Positions 1 through 7,656 are shown, counted from the stretch's first letter. The stretch: 9,282 nucleotides of DNA from an uncultured Pseudomonadota bacterium (GCA_903854305.1 CAINWC010000283.1:1-9282), one strand, 5' to 3'. The notes: generated by a model from the sequence alone, not told the origin. Numbers and translations are program-made.

Positions 1-174
1 AGGTAATAAAGTTGCAATTGAGAAGATCCATGAAATATAGCTGCCAACAATGTTTAATGCTAGCGAAACAAGGAAACAAAACAAAGCGAACCACCAAAAC
101 TCAGGTAGTTTCGCACGACCATTGAAATCTGCATATTTTTGAAAACATAACTTGATTGATTCTTGAAAGTTCAT
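1..174 (-). CDS. DUF805 family membrane protein, N-terminal part (truncated by window edge)
   Basis: Translating the minus strand from the ATG at 174-172 gives 58 open codons that run off the window. The start reads MNFQESIKLCFQKYADFNGR and continues AKLPEFWWF. An aromatic/GR stretch followed by an E-F-W motif just before the first membrane helix is the hallmark of the DUF805 (YhaH-like) family of small inner-membrane proteins. The hydrophobic stretch at about residues 28-48 is the first transmembrane segment, and a second begins at the window edge. A strong ribosome binding site, AGGGAG at 188-183, lies 8 nt before the ATG and fixes the start. The gene lies 84 nt beyond the metallopeptidase gene on the same strand and, given its own RBS and candidate promoter, is probably a separate unit. 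The molecular function of DUF805 proteins is not established. The family call is fairly secure; the C-terminal half cannot be seen. Confidence 0.85.
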   Translation of the reverse strand, partial: MNFQESIKLCFQKYADFNGRAKLPEFWWFALFCFLVSLALNIVGSYISWIFSIATLLP

Positions 175-197
175 TTTTATCACTCCCTAGTGTTTGT

Positions 198-203
198 TAT
201 ATA
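198..203 (-). promoter_or_regulatory. Possible -10 element for the DUF805 gene
   Basis: The minus strand carries TATATA (203-198), about 23 nt upstream of the DUF805 start codon and just before its AGGGAG ribosome binding site. The spacing would suit a promoter giving a short leader. I see no convincing -35 hexamer 16-18 nt further upstream, only AT-rich sequence, so this is a weak call based on position and base composition. Confidence 0.25.
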
Positions 204-258
204 GCTGAGAAAAATATTAACATATTGAATAAGTTACGCAAGCTTAAGTCGCATTGAA

Positions 259-966
259 TTACATCGAATGCAATTTTGGTGACCAAGTTTTAAGCTCTTT
301 TTCCGCCAGCTTATAATCAGGATAAATGCTGGCAACCACCGCCCAAAATTTAGCTGAGTGATTCATTTCTATCAGGTGTGCAAGCTCATGGCAAACTACA
401 TAATTGATGATATGTGGCGGAGCTTGCAGTAAGCGCCAATTAAGTCGAATTTCTTTGCGGCTATTACAGCTGCCCCAGCGAGACTTAGCGTTAGATAAAC
501 TGAGTGATGTGAAATTTACGCCTAATTTGGTAGAAAATATTTCCAAACGTCTCGAAAAATCAGCCAGCGCCTGTTTTTTATACCATTGCACGACTTTTCG
601 TTCTACTGCGGCGACATCTTCATGATTTGGCATCGCCAGTTGTAGCAGGCCAGACACATATTCAACCGCCCGTGAGCGGCTATCAAAACCAAGCGCCAAC
701 GTAATTCTATTGCCTAATAAAAACAATTGCTCGCTGTCCTGCCATTGTAAAGCGGGGATTTGGTTGGCAACTCTAGCCTCTAATTTTTTGAGTATCCAAT
801 CGGCTTTCAGCACCAGAATACTTTCAAGATGCAGCTGACTAATACGCTTGGGTGCGTGAATGATTAAACCAGTCGCGCTGATTTTTAAGCCAACGGTGCG
901 TCTTTGGCGGCGCTCCAAATGATAATGTATTTTATCGCCAGAAGGTAAAGTAAGCGTATGCGTCAT
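259..966 (-). CDS. YgjP/DUF45-type (SprT-like) zinc metallopeptidase
   Basis: This 235-residue protein carries a zinc-protease signature: HELAH at residues 193-197 (His193 and His197 as metal ligands, Glu194 as catalytic base), with a downstream MNHSAKFW whose His203 is the likely third ligand. Just before it is RWGSC (163-167) followed by an 'IRLNWRLLQAP' stretch, the conserved block typical of the YgjP-like (DUF45, M48-related) family. There is no signal peptide or membrane segment, so it is probably cytoplasmic. The N-terminal 110 residues are beta-rich with the family's 'RRTVGLKI' type opening. Substrate and physiological role are unknown for most members, and I infer none. The ATG at 966-964 lies 15 nt after the plsC stop codon with no recognisable Shine-Dalgarno, so it is probably the last gene of the lnt-glyQS-gmhB-plsC unit and translated by coupling. 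I see no obvious intrinsic terminator after it. The family call is strong; activity is untested. Confidence 0.9.
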   Translation of the reverse strand: MTHTLTLPSGDKIHYHLERRQRRTVGLKISATGLIIHAPKRISQLHLESILVLKADWILKKLEARVANQIPALQWQDSEQLFLLGNRITLALGFDSRSRAVEYVSGLLQLAMPNHEDVAAVERKVVQWYKKQALADFSRRLEIFSTKLGVNFTSLSLSNAKSRWGSCNSRKEIRLNWRLLQAPPHIINYVVCHELAHLIEMNHSAKFWAVVASIYPDYKLAEKELKTWSPKLHSM

Positions 967-981
967 GCGTGGCGATTTTAA

Positions 982-1689
982 CTATGCGCCTAAAGCAGCC
1001 GTTTCAGCGTTAATCCATGCCTCAACTTGTGTATTCACTGCATCAGGCTTGAGTTGACTGCAATCTATGGGTTGGCCGATGCTGACAGTAATCACGCCCG
1101 GGCATTTTAGCATAGTATTTTTAGCCCAATGCAGGCCAGCATTATGCGCCACTGGCAATGCGACGGCCTTTGTGCCGCTGGCAAGCCAAGCGCCGCCAAT
1201 ATGAAATTTACTCTTTTTGTGCGGTGCAATGCGCGTGCCTTCAGGAAAAACCACCACCCATAAGCCACTCGCTAAACGTTGTTTACCTAGCTTGACCAAT
1301 TGTTTTAAAGCTTCGCGTCCTGCGCTACGGTTAATAGCAATTGGTGAGGTCATCGCTAAGCCCCAGCCAAAAAACGGTATCCATAAGAGCTCGCGCTTCA
1401 TCACATACACTTGCGCTGGAAAAATCAGTTGAAAGGCTAACGTTTCCCAAGCAGACTGGTGTTTAGCGAGAATTACGCACGGCGTAGTCGGGATGTTTTC
1501 TGCGCCTTTCACCACGTAGCTAATGTTGCAGGTGATACGCAGCCACCAAATCATGCTACGCGCCCATAAGCTGATGATTTTGTTGCGCGTAACGCGCGAA
1601 AATGGAAAGGTGAATAGCGCCAATAGTGAGAAGATTGGGGTAAATAACCATTGCCCAATAGTAAAGATAAGCGAGCGTAGCGTTAGCAT
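982..1689 (-). CDS. plsC: 1-acyl-sn-glycerol-3-phosphate acyltransferase
   Basis: This is a 235-residue membrane-associated acyltransferase that adds the second acyl chain to lysophosphatidic acid to give phosphatidic acid, the precursor of all phospholipids. A hydrophobic N-terminus (about residues 5-30) would anchor it in the inner membrane. Motif I is AKHQSAWE, with His77 and an acidic residue at position 82. That residue is Glu, so the motif is HX4E, where the textbook motif is HX4D. Motif II is the MKRELLWIPFFGW region (97-109) and motif III is FPEGTR (148-153), the glycerol-phosphate binding site. Length and motif order are normal for PlsC. It follows gmhB after 72 nt and precedes the metallopeptidase gene by 15 nt. 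The start codon has only a close AGG (AUAGGUCU-AUG, spacing 3 nt), so translation initiation may be weak. Other lysophospholipid acyltransferases of the same fold are possible but less likely in this setting. Confidence 0.93.
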   Translation of the reverse strand: MLTLRSLIFTIGQWLFTPIFSLLALFTFPFSRVTRNKIISLWARSMIWWLRITCNISYVVKGAENIPTTPCVILAKHQSAWETLAFQLIFPAQVYVMKRELLWIPFFGWGLAMTSPIAINRSAGREALKQLVKLGKQRLASGLWVVVFPEGTRIAPHKKSKFHIGGAWLASGTKAVALPVAHNAGLHWAKNTMLKCPGVITVSIGQPIDCSQLKPDAVNTQVEAWINAETAALGA

Positions 1690-1761
1690 AGACCTATTAT
1701 TTAATTACCTTAAGTTGAATATGGTCGTTGAAAACTACTAATGTTATAAACGTCGTCAAAC

Positions 1762-2319
1762 TTAAGCATATTCTGCGATGATACGTTGTACAGCTTCGCT
1801 TAAATCCGCACATATCCAAGTATTTGCAGGTAAGGCTGTCTCTGCGTGTTCTGCGGCAGCTAAGGTGGCTTCGCCTTTGCCGGTAAGCACTAAAATCGGC
1901 TGGCAACCTGCATTGGCATAGGCTTGCAAGTCGCGTAAGGCGTCGCCTACCGCAGGCACCTGGTTTAAATCTACTGAAAATCGTTTGCCGATTTCTTCTA
2001 TCATGCCAGTCTTGGGTTTGCGGCAATGGCAATGTTCTTCTGCTGAGTGCGGGCAGTAGAATATGGCATCAATACGCCCGCCAATTTGCGCTACTTCACG
2101 GTGCATTTTGTCATGAATGTTGTTTAGCGTGACCATGTCAAATAAGCCGCGGCTAACGCCAGATTGATTGGTGGCAACGACCACCCTGAAGCCAGATTGA
2201 CTTAGCAAAGTAATTGCCTCAAGGCTACCGGCGATTGGAATCCATTCATTTGGACTTTTGATGAAATTGACGGAATCCTGGTTGATGACGCCGTCACGAT
2301 CTAAAATCACTAATTTCAT
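1762..2319 (-). CDS. gmhB: D-glycero-D-manno-heptose 1,7-bisphosphate 7-phosphatase
   Basis: This 185-residue HAD-superfamily phosphatase removes the 7-phosphate from heptose 1,7-bisphosphate in the cytosolic ADP-heptose pathway that feeds the LPS inner core. The nucleophile motif LDRDGVIN places Asp7 and Asp9 at the active site. ATNQSG (49-54) is HAD motif II, the RKP segment (100-102) carries the motif III lysine, and GDALRDLQA (125-133) supplies the Mg-binding acid of motif IV. The structural zinc loop is C89-x-H91-x5-C97-x-C99, the short-loop version compared with the longer E. coli loop. The protein is normal in length and has no signal peptide. A good ribosome binding site, GAGG at 2330-2327, lies 7 nt before the ATG inside a perfect 10-bp palindrome (2321-2330). 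It sits 21 nt downstream of glyS, a location common in betaproteobacteria. A histidinol-phosphate phosphatase is the only close alternative; the absence of his genes argues against it. Confidence 0.93.
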   Translation of the reverse strand: MKLVILDRDGVINQDSVNFIKSPNEWIPIAGSLEAITLLSQSGFRVVVATNQSGVSRGLFDMVTLNNIHDKMHREVAQIGGRIDAIFYCPHSAEEHCHCRKPKTGMIEEIGKRFSVDLNQVPAVGDALRDLQAYANAGCQPILVLTGKGEATLAAAEHAETALPANTWICADLSEAVQRIIAEYA

Positions 2320-2340
2320 GGAGGTACCTCGCTTTACCTA

Positions 2341-4452
2341 TTAACTTGCCAGCTTGGATAAATCTGCAACACGGTTCATAGCTTGGTGCAAAATTGCCAG
2401 TAAGCCTAAACGATTCGCTTTAAGCGCAGCATCATCGGCATTCACCATCACGTTATCAAAGAACGCATCCACTGGCGCTTTTAAAGCCGCAAGTGATTTG
2501 AGCGATGCCGTGTAATCACCGTTTTCAAATGCGCTGTCGGCAACAGGTTTTACTTGGCACAAGGCCTCGTTAAGTGCGATTTCAGCCGGTTCTTGCAGTA
2601 AGTTAGTGTTAACCTCAGCTTTAACTTCGCCCTCTACTTTTTTCAGGATATTGCCAACGCGCTTGTTGGCGGCGGCGAGGGCAGGAGCTTCTGGTAGGGT
2701 AGAGAATGCGCGGACCGCAGTAAGACGTTGGGGGATTTCACTCAAAAGTTCTGGATTGAGCGAAAGTACGGCATCAACTTCTTGCGGACTTGCACCTTGT
2801 TCACGCAAGTTCACGCTTAAGCGGTCAAAACAAAATTCTTTAATAGATTGAACAATGGCAGCTTGCCCACTCACTTCACCGTTAAACTCTTTAAGAACAT
2901 CCAGAATAAGGTCGTCAAATTTAAGAGGCAACTTGGTCTCAATCAACATGCGGATAATACCTAATGCTTGGCGGCGTAGGCCAAATGGGTCTTTATCGCC
3001 CGTTGGTTTTTCGCCAATGCTAAATAAGCCAACTAAGGTTTCAAGTTTATCTGCAAGGGCAACCACAATCCCGACTTGGCTACGAGGCAATTCATCGCCC
3101 GCAAAGCGAGGTTTGTAGTGGTCTTCAATGGCGAAAGCAACGTTATCGTCAAAGCCTTCATGTTGCGCATAATAGCGGCCCATAATGCCTTGCAGCTCAG
3201 GAAACTCACCGACCATGTCGGTGGGAAGGTCCGTTTTTGCTAGCATTGCCGCTTTATCAACCTGTGCCATAAGCGCAAGGTCATGTAACTCATGTGCAAT
3301 CAATCTGGCAATCGCTCTCACTCTTGTTGTGCGTTTACCTTGCGAGCCAAGTTTGTTGTGGTAAACCACTTTGTCTAGGCTGTCTAAACGGCTTTCCAAC
3401 GTTTTCTTACGATCTTGATCAAAGAAGAACTTGGCATCAGCCAATCTTGGGCGCACTACGCGCTCATTGCCGCCAATCACGTCACTTGGGTCAGCTGGGT
3501 TAATGTTAGAGACGATTAAAAATTTATTGGTAAGTTTGCCGCTGGCATCTAGCAAGGGAAAGTATTTTTGATTGGCCTTCATGGTCAAAATCAAACATTC
3601 TTGTGGTACTTCCAAATAGACTTCTTCAAACTGACCAAGCAATACATTCGGGCGTTCAACTAGCGCAGTGACTTCATCTAGCAATGCTTCATCATCAATT
3701 GGTTTGAGATTTTGCTTAGCAGCAGCTGCATTCAGTTGTCGCGCAATCTCAGCGCGACGTTCTGTAAAGCTGGCAATCACAGCGCCTTCTGTTTTGAGTT
3801 GCTCGGCATAAGTATCGGCATTTTTTAGCACCACTGGTGAAACGGATGCTTCAAACCTGTGGCCTTGCGTTTGGTTGCTAGCGGTTAAGCCCAGCGTAGT
3901 CAGCGCAATCACGTCACTGCCGTGTAATGCGACTAAACCATGCACCGGGCGTACAAAATTCACGCTAGTCCAGCCATCGGCCAATTGGTAGGTCATTGCT
4001 TTTGGGATAGGTAGTTTAGTGATTGCTTCATGAAGCGCGATTTGTAAGCCATCTTTCAGCGCCACGCCTTTTTGCGTCACGTCTAAAAATAAAGCCTCAT
4101 TCTTACCATCCATTTGTTTGGCCAGTTGCGCCACCGCAGTTTCATCAAGCCCCATGCCGTTAAGACGTTTGATTAAAGCGGGTGTCGCGTTGCCGCTAGC
4201 ATCTAAGCCCACACTCACCGGCATGAGTTTTTGTGTGATGGTTTTGTCTACAGCTTGCGCCAATACCTGCGCAACGTGCACGGCCAAACGGCGCGGTGAA
4301 GCGAAGTCAGTCACCGCAGCGTTTTGACTCACTAAGCCTTGTGCTTTGAGTGAGTCCGCTAATAGTTGTGCAAACGCCTCGCCTAGCTTTTTGAGGGCTT
4401 TTGGCGGTAGTTCTTCAACAAATAGTTCTACTAATAAATTTTGTGTACTCAT
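2341..4452 (-). CDS. glyS: Glycine--tRNA ligase, beta subunit
   Basis: This is the 703-residue beta subunit of the heterotetrameric (alpha2beta2) bacterial glycyl-tRNA synthetase, a cytosolic enzyme that attaches glycine to tRNA-Gly. The beta subunit provides tRNA recognition and works only with GlyQ. Family landmarks in order are the N-terminal [15 protein letters not shown] (6-20), SPRRLAV (52-58), [14 protein letters not shown] (165-178), the [17 protein letters not shown] block (327-343), [15 protein letters not shown] (415-429), the HD-like [10 protein letters not shown] (485-494) and a helical C-terminal DALR-type anticodon-binding domain ending in [12 protein letters not shown]. Length is typical and I see no frameshift. 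Its ATG overlaps the glyQ stop codon in a 4-nt ATGA, which suggests translational coupling and equal subunit synthesis. The only upstream purine-rich stretch, AAGAAAG, lies inside the end of glyQ. Confidence 0.98.
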   Translation of the reverse strand: MSTQNLLVELFVEELPPKALKKLGEAFAQLLADSLKAQGLVSQNAAVTDFASPRRLAVHVAQVLAQAVDKTITQKLMPVSVGLDASGNATPALIKRLNGMGLDETAVAQLAKQMDGKNEALFLDVTQKGVALKDGLQIALHEAITKLPIPKAMTYQLADGWTSVNFVRPVHGLVALHGSDVIALTTLGLTASNQTQGHRFEASVSPVVLKNADTYAEQLKTEGAVIASFTERRAEIARQLNAAAAKQNLKPIDDEALLDEVTALVERPNVLLGQFEEVYLEVPQECLILTMKANQKYFPLLDASGKLTNKFLIVSNINPADPSDVIGGNERVVRPRLADAKFFFDQDRKKTLESRLDSLDKVVYHNKLGSQGKRTTRVRAIARLIAHELHDLALMAQVDKAAMLAKTDLPTDMVGEFPELQGIMGRYYAQHEGFDDNVAFAIEDHYKPRFAGDELPRSQVGIVVALADKLETLVGLFSIGEKPTGDKDPFGLRRQALGIIRMLIETKLPLKFDDLILDVLKEFNGEVSGQAAIVQSIKEFCFDRLSVNLREQGASPQEVDAVLSLNPELLSEIPQRLTAVRAFSTLPEAPALAAANKRVGNILKKVEGEVKAEVNTNLLQEPAEIALNEALCQVKPVADSAFENGDYTASLKSLAALKAPVDAFFDNVMVNADDAALKANRLGLLAILHQAMNRVADLSKLAS

Positions 4453-5372
4453 GCTGCTGCTTTCTTAGCTAAATCTGTTAATACTTCATCAGCCCAATCT
4501 TTTGGGGCCATCGGGAAGCCTAATCGTGCGCGGCTTTCTAAGTAACTGGCTGCGACAGCGCGTGCTAAATTACGAATGCGACCGATGTAACTGGCACGTT
4601 CGGTCACGCTAATCGCGCCACGGGCATCTAGCAAGTTAAACGTGTGCGCTGCTTTAAGCACTTGTTCATAAGCGGGTAACGAGAGCTGATTTTCAATTAA
4701 ATGCTGGGCTTGTTTTTCATGCGCATTAAATGCGGTAAACAAAAACTCGGCATCTGAATGTTCAAAGTTATAGGTACTTTGCTCTTTTTCATTTTGCAGA
4801 TACACGTCGCCGTAGCTTAGACCGTCTGTCCAAGTCAGGTCATAAACGTTATCAACGCCTTGCAGGTACATGGCTAAGCGCTCCAGGCCGTAAGTGATTT
4901 CACCGGTGATGGGTTTGCAGTTGATACCGCCCACTTGCTGAAAATAGGTGAATTGTGTCACTTCCATGCCATTCAGCCAGACTTCCCAGCCTAAGCCCCA
5001 AGCGCCTAGCGTTGGGTTTTCCCAGTCATCTTCCACAAAGCGGATGTCATTCTTTTTCAAATCGAACCCAAGTGCTTCAAGTGAGCCTAAATAAAGCTCT
5101 AGAATATCCGCAGGTGCAGGCTTTAACACGACCTGAAATTGATAATAATGTTGTAAGCGGTTTGGGTTTTCGCCATAGCGACCATCTTTTGGGCGGCGGC
5201 TCGGTTGTACGTAGGCAGCCTTCCAAGGCTCTGGGCCGAGTGAACGGAGAAATGTAGCCGTGTGGCTAGTGCCTGCACCGACTTCCATGTCGTAGGATTG
5301 CAGTAGCGCACAACCGCGTTCAGACCAGTAATTTTGTAGGGTTAAGATGATTTGCTGAAAAGTTAAAGCCAT
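4449..5372 (-). CDS. glyQ: Glycine--tRNA ligase, alpha subunit
   Basis: This is the 307-residue catalytic subunit of bacterial-type glycyl-tRNA synthetase, which activates glycine with ATP and transfers it to tRNA-Gly together with GlyS. The opening [20 protein letters not shown] and the following [10 protein letters not shown] are almost invariant in the family. Class II motif 2 lies in [19 protein letters not shown] (52-70), and motif 3 is [16 protein letters not shown] (157-172) with the ATP-binding arginine. Both length and sequence are fully typical. The gene starts 33 nt after the lnt stop codon and ends with a 4-nt overlap into glyS. The stretch before the ATG has no clear Shine-Dalgarno, and I see no T-box or other leader. 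Expression therefore probably depends on read-through from lnt, or on a promoter inside lnt that I cannot recognise. Confidence 0.98.
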   Translation of the reverse strand: MALTFQQIILTLQNYWSERGCALLQSYDMEVGAGTSHTATFLRSLGPEPWKAAYVQPSRRPKDGRYGENPNRLQHYYQFQVVLKPAPADILELYLGSLEALGFDLKKNDIRFVEDDWENPTLGAWGLGWEVWLNGMEVTQFTYFQQVGGINCKPITGEITYGLERLAMYLQGVDNVYDLTWTDGLSYGDVYLQNEKEQSTYNFEHSDAEFLFTAFNAHEKQAQHLIENQLSLPAYEQVLKAAHTFNLLDARGAISVTERASYIGRIRNLARAVAASYLESRARLGFPMAPKDWADEVLTDLAKKAAA

Positions 5373-5405
5373 GATTCAAATCTATTTTGGGCGAAAAGTG
5401 TGATT

Positions 5406-6992
5406 TTACTTTGTTTTGCGCTGGCTTACCAAAATTTTAGCTAAGCTTTTAGGTGAGCCTGCCAATTTAGGCCAGCCGATAAACAATAGCCCAATAAAGC
5501 AGATGGCCAGAAACAGCCAGTTGCCAAATCGCACATAAGGCGTACTGCCACTGTAACCTTGAGCCATCACGTTAAGCGTAGTTTCGCTAAAATGCGGCGC
5601 ATGTGCTAACACATTGCCATGCGGGCCTATCATTGCAGTGGCGCCAGTATTGGTTGCACGCAACACCGTGCGCCCAGTTTCTAAAGCCCGAGCTTGAGAA
5701 AACTGCAGGTGTTGATACGCGGCAAGTGACTCGCCATACCAAGCATCATTGCTGGCATTGACCAATAAAGTAGCTTGTGGCAACTGGCGGATGATTTCTT
5801 CACCAAACACATCTTCATAGCAGATATTCACCGCAACCTTTTGATGCGCGATGCGCATGGGCTGTTGGTGCAGGCTGCCACGCGCCAAGTCACTTAAAGG
5901 CATGTTCAGCCAATCGCGGTATATCCAGCCGAACGCGGCTTTTAATGGAATAAACTCACCAAATGGCACTAGGTGCGATTTACGATAAACGGCAGATTGC
6001 GCACTACCAATACTCAATATGCTGTTGAAATAGTCACCATTTTCGCGCTCAACCAGGCCTACTAGAATATCGCCTTTGTTGAAAATGGCATGCTGCTGTA
6101 AGCGTGTTCTAACCACATCAGGCAGCTCACTCGATAAAACAGGCAGCGCAGTTTCTGGCATGATAATAAGTTGCGCTTGGCTGGCTTCAGCCATGGTTAG
6201 GTATTTTGCTAATGTTTGTTCGGCGACTTCCGGCACCCACTTTAAGCTTTGGGCGATATTGCCTTGCAATAAAGCAACTGAAGTAGGCTTGCCTATTGGG
6301 GTAGTCCATTCAACTAGTTTCAATAGACTGCCACATATCCATATGAGTAATAATATGGCGATGGCGATGGCGTTACGTTGCCAAATGACCGTGTGTGATC
6401 GGTTGATAAATCGATTGGCGAGCCATAGACCAATCAAACTTGCGATGAAGACCGTAATCAAAGAAACACCATACACACCAATAATCGGCATATAGCCCGC
6501 CAATGGGCTATAAGGTACTTGGCTGTAGCCTATGGTGAGCCAAGGAAAGCCCGTGAAAATCCAGCTTCTTATCCAATCTGTCATTGCCCAAAGCACGGGA
6601 ATTGCAATCATCATCGTACAGCCTTGTTTAGCCGATATACTCACACCCGAAACCCATACGCTTAACGCACCAACAGCGGCGGGAAATAACGACAAAAATG
6701 CACATAATACAAAAGTTGAAAACCCTGCCATTAAGCTCGGCATACCGCCAAATTCATGCAGGCTGATATAGATCCAATAAATGCCCGCACCAAACATTCC
6801 TAAGCCATAAATAAAGCCTGCAAAGGCCGCCTGCTTAGGTGTATAACTTAGATGCCAAAAGTAAAATAGACCAATGAGTGAGATGATACTGGCGGGATAA
6901 AAGTAAAAGGGTGCAAAGCCTAATACACTTAAGGCACCAAGCAGGAGTAGGGCGGTTGGTTTAAAAAATTGGTAACGGGTTAATAATGACAT
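5406..6992 (-). CDS. lnt: Apolipoprotein N-acyltransferase
   Basis: This 528-residue inner-membrane enzyme moves an acyl chain from a phospholipid to the N-terminal cysteine of apolipoproteins, the last step of lipoprotein maturation before Lol export. The N-terminal half holds several hydrophobic segments (about 13-30, 34-48, 55-77, 88-115, 125-140, 168-192 and 208-222). A periplasmic carbon-nitrogen hydrolase (nitrilase-like) domain at about 235-475 follows, and a final membrane helix lies at about 491-507. The catalytic triad is visible: Glu280 in IMPETALP, Lys338 in YRKSHLVPFGEF and Cys391 in VNICYED. NASNDAWYGESLAAYQHLQ (412-430) is a further conserved block. The ATG at 6992-6990 has an in-frame stop close upstream, no Shine-Dalgarno, and a -10-like hexamer ending 7 nt before it, so the message may be nearly leaderless. 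In relatives lnt usually follows corC directly; here mscL separates them. Confidence 0.97.
   Translation of the reverse strand: MSLLTRYQFFKPTALLLLGALSVLGFAPFYFYPASIISLIGLFYFWHLSYTPKQAAFAGFIYGLGMFGAGIYWIYISLHEFGGMPSLMAGFSTFVLCAFLSLFPAAVGALSVWVSGVSISAKQGCTMMIAIPVLWAMTDWIRSWIFTGFPWLTIGYSQVPYSPLAGYMPIIGVYGVSLITVFIASLIGLWLANRFINRSHTVIWQRNAIAIAILLLIWICGSLLKLVEWTTPIGKPTSVALLQGNIAQSLKWVPEVAEQTLAKYLTMAEASQAQLIIMPETALPVLSSELPDVVRTRLQQHAIFNKGDILVGLVERENGDYFNSILSIGSAQSAVYRKSHLVPFGEFIPLKAAFGWIYRDWLNMPLSDLARGSLHQQPMRIAHQKVAVNICYEDVFGEEIIRQLPQATLLVNASNDAWYGESLAAYQHLQFSQARALETGRTVLRATNTGATAMIGPHGNVLAHAPHFSETTLNVMAQGYSGSTPYVRFGNWLFLAICFIGLLFIGWPKLAGSPKSLAKILVSQRKTK
6355..6372. repeat. Three tandem copies of ATGGCG inside lnt
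   Basis: ATGGCG occurs three times head to tail. On the minus strand it encodes alternating Ala-Ile (NAIAIAI, residues 207-213) at the start of a transmembrane helix of Lnt. The unit is a multiple of three, so gain or loss of a copy would keep the frame. Codon choice in a hydrophobic helix is enough to explain it. Confidence 0.7.
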
Positions 6993-6999
6993 GGGCTGA

Positions 7000-7027
7000 A
7001 TTGTAGCTTGATACGCTTAGATTACAA
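7000..7027 (-). promoter_or_regulatory. Candidate sigma70 promoter for lnt
   Basis: On the minus strand, TTGTAA (7027-7022) and TACAAT (7005-7000) are separated by 16 nt, close to the sigma70 consensus. The -10 hexamer ends only 7 nt before the lnt ATG at 6992. Transcription would therefore start at or within a base or two of the start codon, giving a leaderless or nearly leaderless message. This fits the absence of any Shine-Dalgarno sequence before lnt. A promoter here also makes sense because the antiparallel mscL gene and its terminator cut lnt off from corC. It is a prediction from hexamer match and spacing only. Confidence 0.45.
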
Positions 7028-7066
7028 AAATTAACAAGTCAGCCGCCAAAAATGGACGCTTCTTGA

Positions 7067-7096
7067 TTGACATCATCTATGGCTAAGTCCTATATT
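7067..7096 (+). promoter_or_regulatory. Sigma70-type promoter for mscL
   Basis: A perfect -35 hexamer TTGACA (7067-7072) is followed after 18 nt by TATATT (7091-7096), a near-consensus -10. The start site would lie around 7103, leaving an mRNA leader of roughly 80 nt before the mscL ATG. Its -35 is about 40 bp from the -35 of the candidate lnt promoter on the other strand, so the two would be back-to-back divergent promoters. Confidence 0.6.
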
Positions 7097-7122
7097 AATC
7101 ACGCTACAATAATAAGTTATTC

Positions 7123-7162
7123 AATTAAATGACTAAAAAAGGTGGAGTGAGTCCATTTAATT
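7123..7162 (+). promoter_or_regulatory. Inverted repeat / possible hairpin in the mscL leader
   Basis: AATTAAATG (7123-7131) is exactly complementary in reverse to CATTTAATT (7154-7162). The stem can be extended inward by A-C/G-T after a one-base bulge. The arms enclose a purine-rich loop, and the hairpin ends 7 nt before the AGGGAG ribosome binding site of mscL (7170-7175). It could modulate translation or be a protein-binding operator. The arms are AT-rich, so the RNA stem would be only moderately stable and chance is not excluded. Confidence 0.35.
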
Positions 7163-7183
7163 TATTTTCAGGGAGAAAAAAGT

Positions 7184-7606
7184 ATGAGTATCGCATCAGA
7201 GTTTAAAGATTTTATTTCTAAAGGCAATGTGATGGATCTGGCGGTCGGGGTCATCATTGGTGCAGCGTTTGGTAAAATAGTAGATTCATTGGTGGGTGAT
7301 ATTATTATGCCTATCGTTGGCAAAATTACTGGTGGTGTAGATTTCAGTAATATGTTTATACCTTTAGCTGAAATTCCAGCCGGTAATACCGGCACTTACG
7401 CTGCGCTTAAAGCGGCGCATGTACCAATGTTGGCTTATGGTAACTTCATTACTATTTCGATTAATTTCATCATTTTAGCGTTCATTATTTTCATAATGGT
7501 AAAACAAGTCAATAAAATGAAAAAAGCAGAACCAGCAGCAGCGCCAGCCGCCACTCCGGAAGATATTGTGTTGTTACGTCAGATTCGTGATTCCTTGAAA
7601 AAATAG
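7184..7606 (+). CDS. mscL: Large-conductance mechanosensitive channel
   Basis: This 140-residue inner-membrane channel opens under membrane tension and releases solutes during hypo-osmotic shock. The N-terminus [18 protein letters not shown] (6-23) and the following [14 protein letters not shown] (24-37) closely match the pore-lining first helix of known MscL proteins, including the small-residue pattern [11 protein letters not shown] that forms the gate. A periplasmic loop spans about 50-85, the second membrane helix about 87-108, and the C-terminus has a charged KMKK, an Ala/Pro linker and a cytoplasmic helix [15 protein letters not shown] (126-140) that would form the pentamer bundle. A strong AGGGAG ribosome binding site lies 8 nt before the ATG. 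It is the only plus-strand gene here, placed between corC and lnt, with its own promoter and terminator, so it is a monocistronic unit inserted in a normally continuous cluster. Identity is secure. Confidence 0.98.
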   Translation: MSIASEFKDFISKGNVMDLAVGVIIGAAFGKIVDSLVGDIIMPIVGKITGGVDFSNMFIPLAEIPAGNTGTYAALKAAHVPMLAYGNFITISINFIILAFIIFIMVKQVNKMKKAEPAAAPAATPEDIVLLRQIRDSLKK

Positions 7607-7632
7607 TCTTTTCTGGATGGGTCAATACACAT

Positions 7633-7656
7633 AAAAAGGGCTGAAAAGCCCTTTTT
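7633..7656. terminator. Bidirectional intrinsic terminator between mscL and corC
   Basis: A perfect 10-bp stem, AAAAAGGGCT (7633-7642) with AGCCCTTTTT (7647-7656), encloses a GAAA tetraloop. The plus strand continues into TTTTTTATT after the GC part, and the minus strand likewise ends in a T-rich tract. It can therefore stop mscL transcripts (mscL ends 26 nt before it) and also corC transcripts from the other side (corC ends 66 nt before it). The two genes converge here, so a shared terminator fits. Confidence 0.92.

Noticed and set aside
175..258. Terminator or regulatory RNA between the metallopeptidase gene and the DUF805 gene
   Set aside because: I looked for a GC-rich hairpin followed by a T-tract on the minus strand and found only small palindromes (CTTAAG, AAGCTT) that do not make a stable stem.
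404..625. Plus-strand open frame antisense to the metallopeptidase gene
   Set aside because: It is antisense to the conserved RWGSC and HELAH region, which is clearly the coding strand, and has no start signal.
1697..2032. 111-codon minus-strand frame overlapping gmhB
   Set aside because: It overlaps gmhB in another frame, is Arg/Cys/Ser-rich and has no family motif. GmhB with all HAD and zinc motifs is the real gene.
4955..5257. 100-codon open frame on the plus strand inside glyQ
   Set aside because: It is antisense to the highly conserved core of GlyQ, with low-complexity Ser/Pro/Arg-rich composition typical of shadow frames.
6355..6372. Triple ATGGCG repeat in lnt as a phase-variation tract
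   Set aside because: The unit is 6 nt, so copy changes would not shift the frame. Three copies are too few for a contingency locus, and the run is explained by alternating Ala-Ile codons in a membrane helix.
6076..6495. 139-codon open frame on the plus strand
   Set aside because: It lies entirely inside lnt on the other strand. The Lnt frame carries the catalytic and conserved family residues, and this frame shows no family feature and no ribosome binding site.
7168..7395. 75-codon minus-strand frame antisense to mscL
   Set aside because: Its proline/isoleucine-rich product is the reverse reading of the MscL helices; mscL has a promoter, ribosome binding site and clear family identity.
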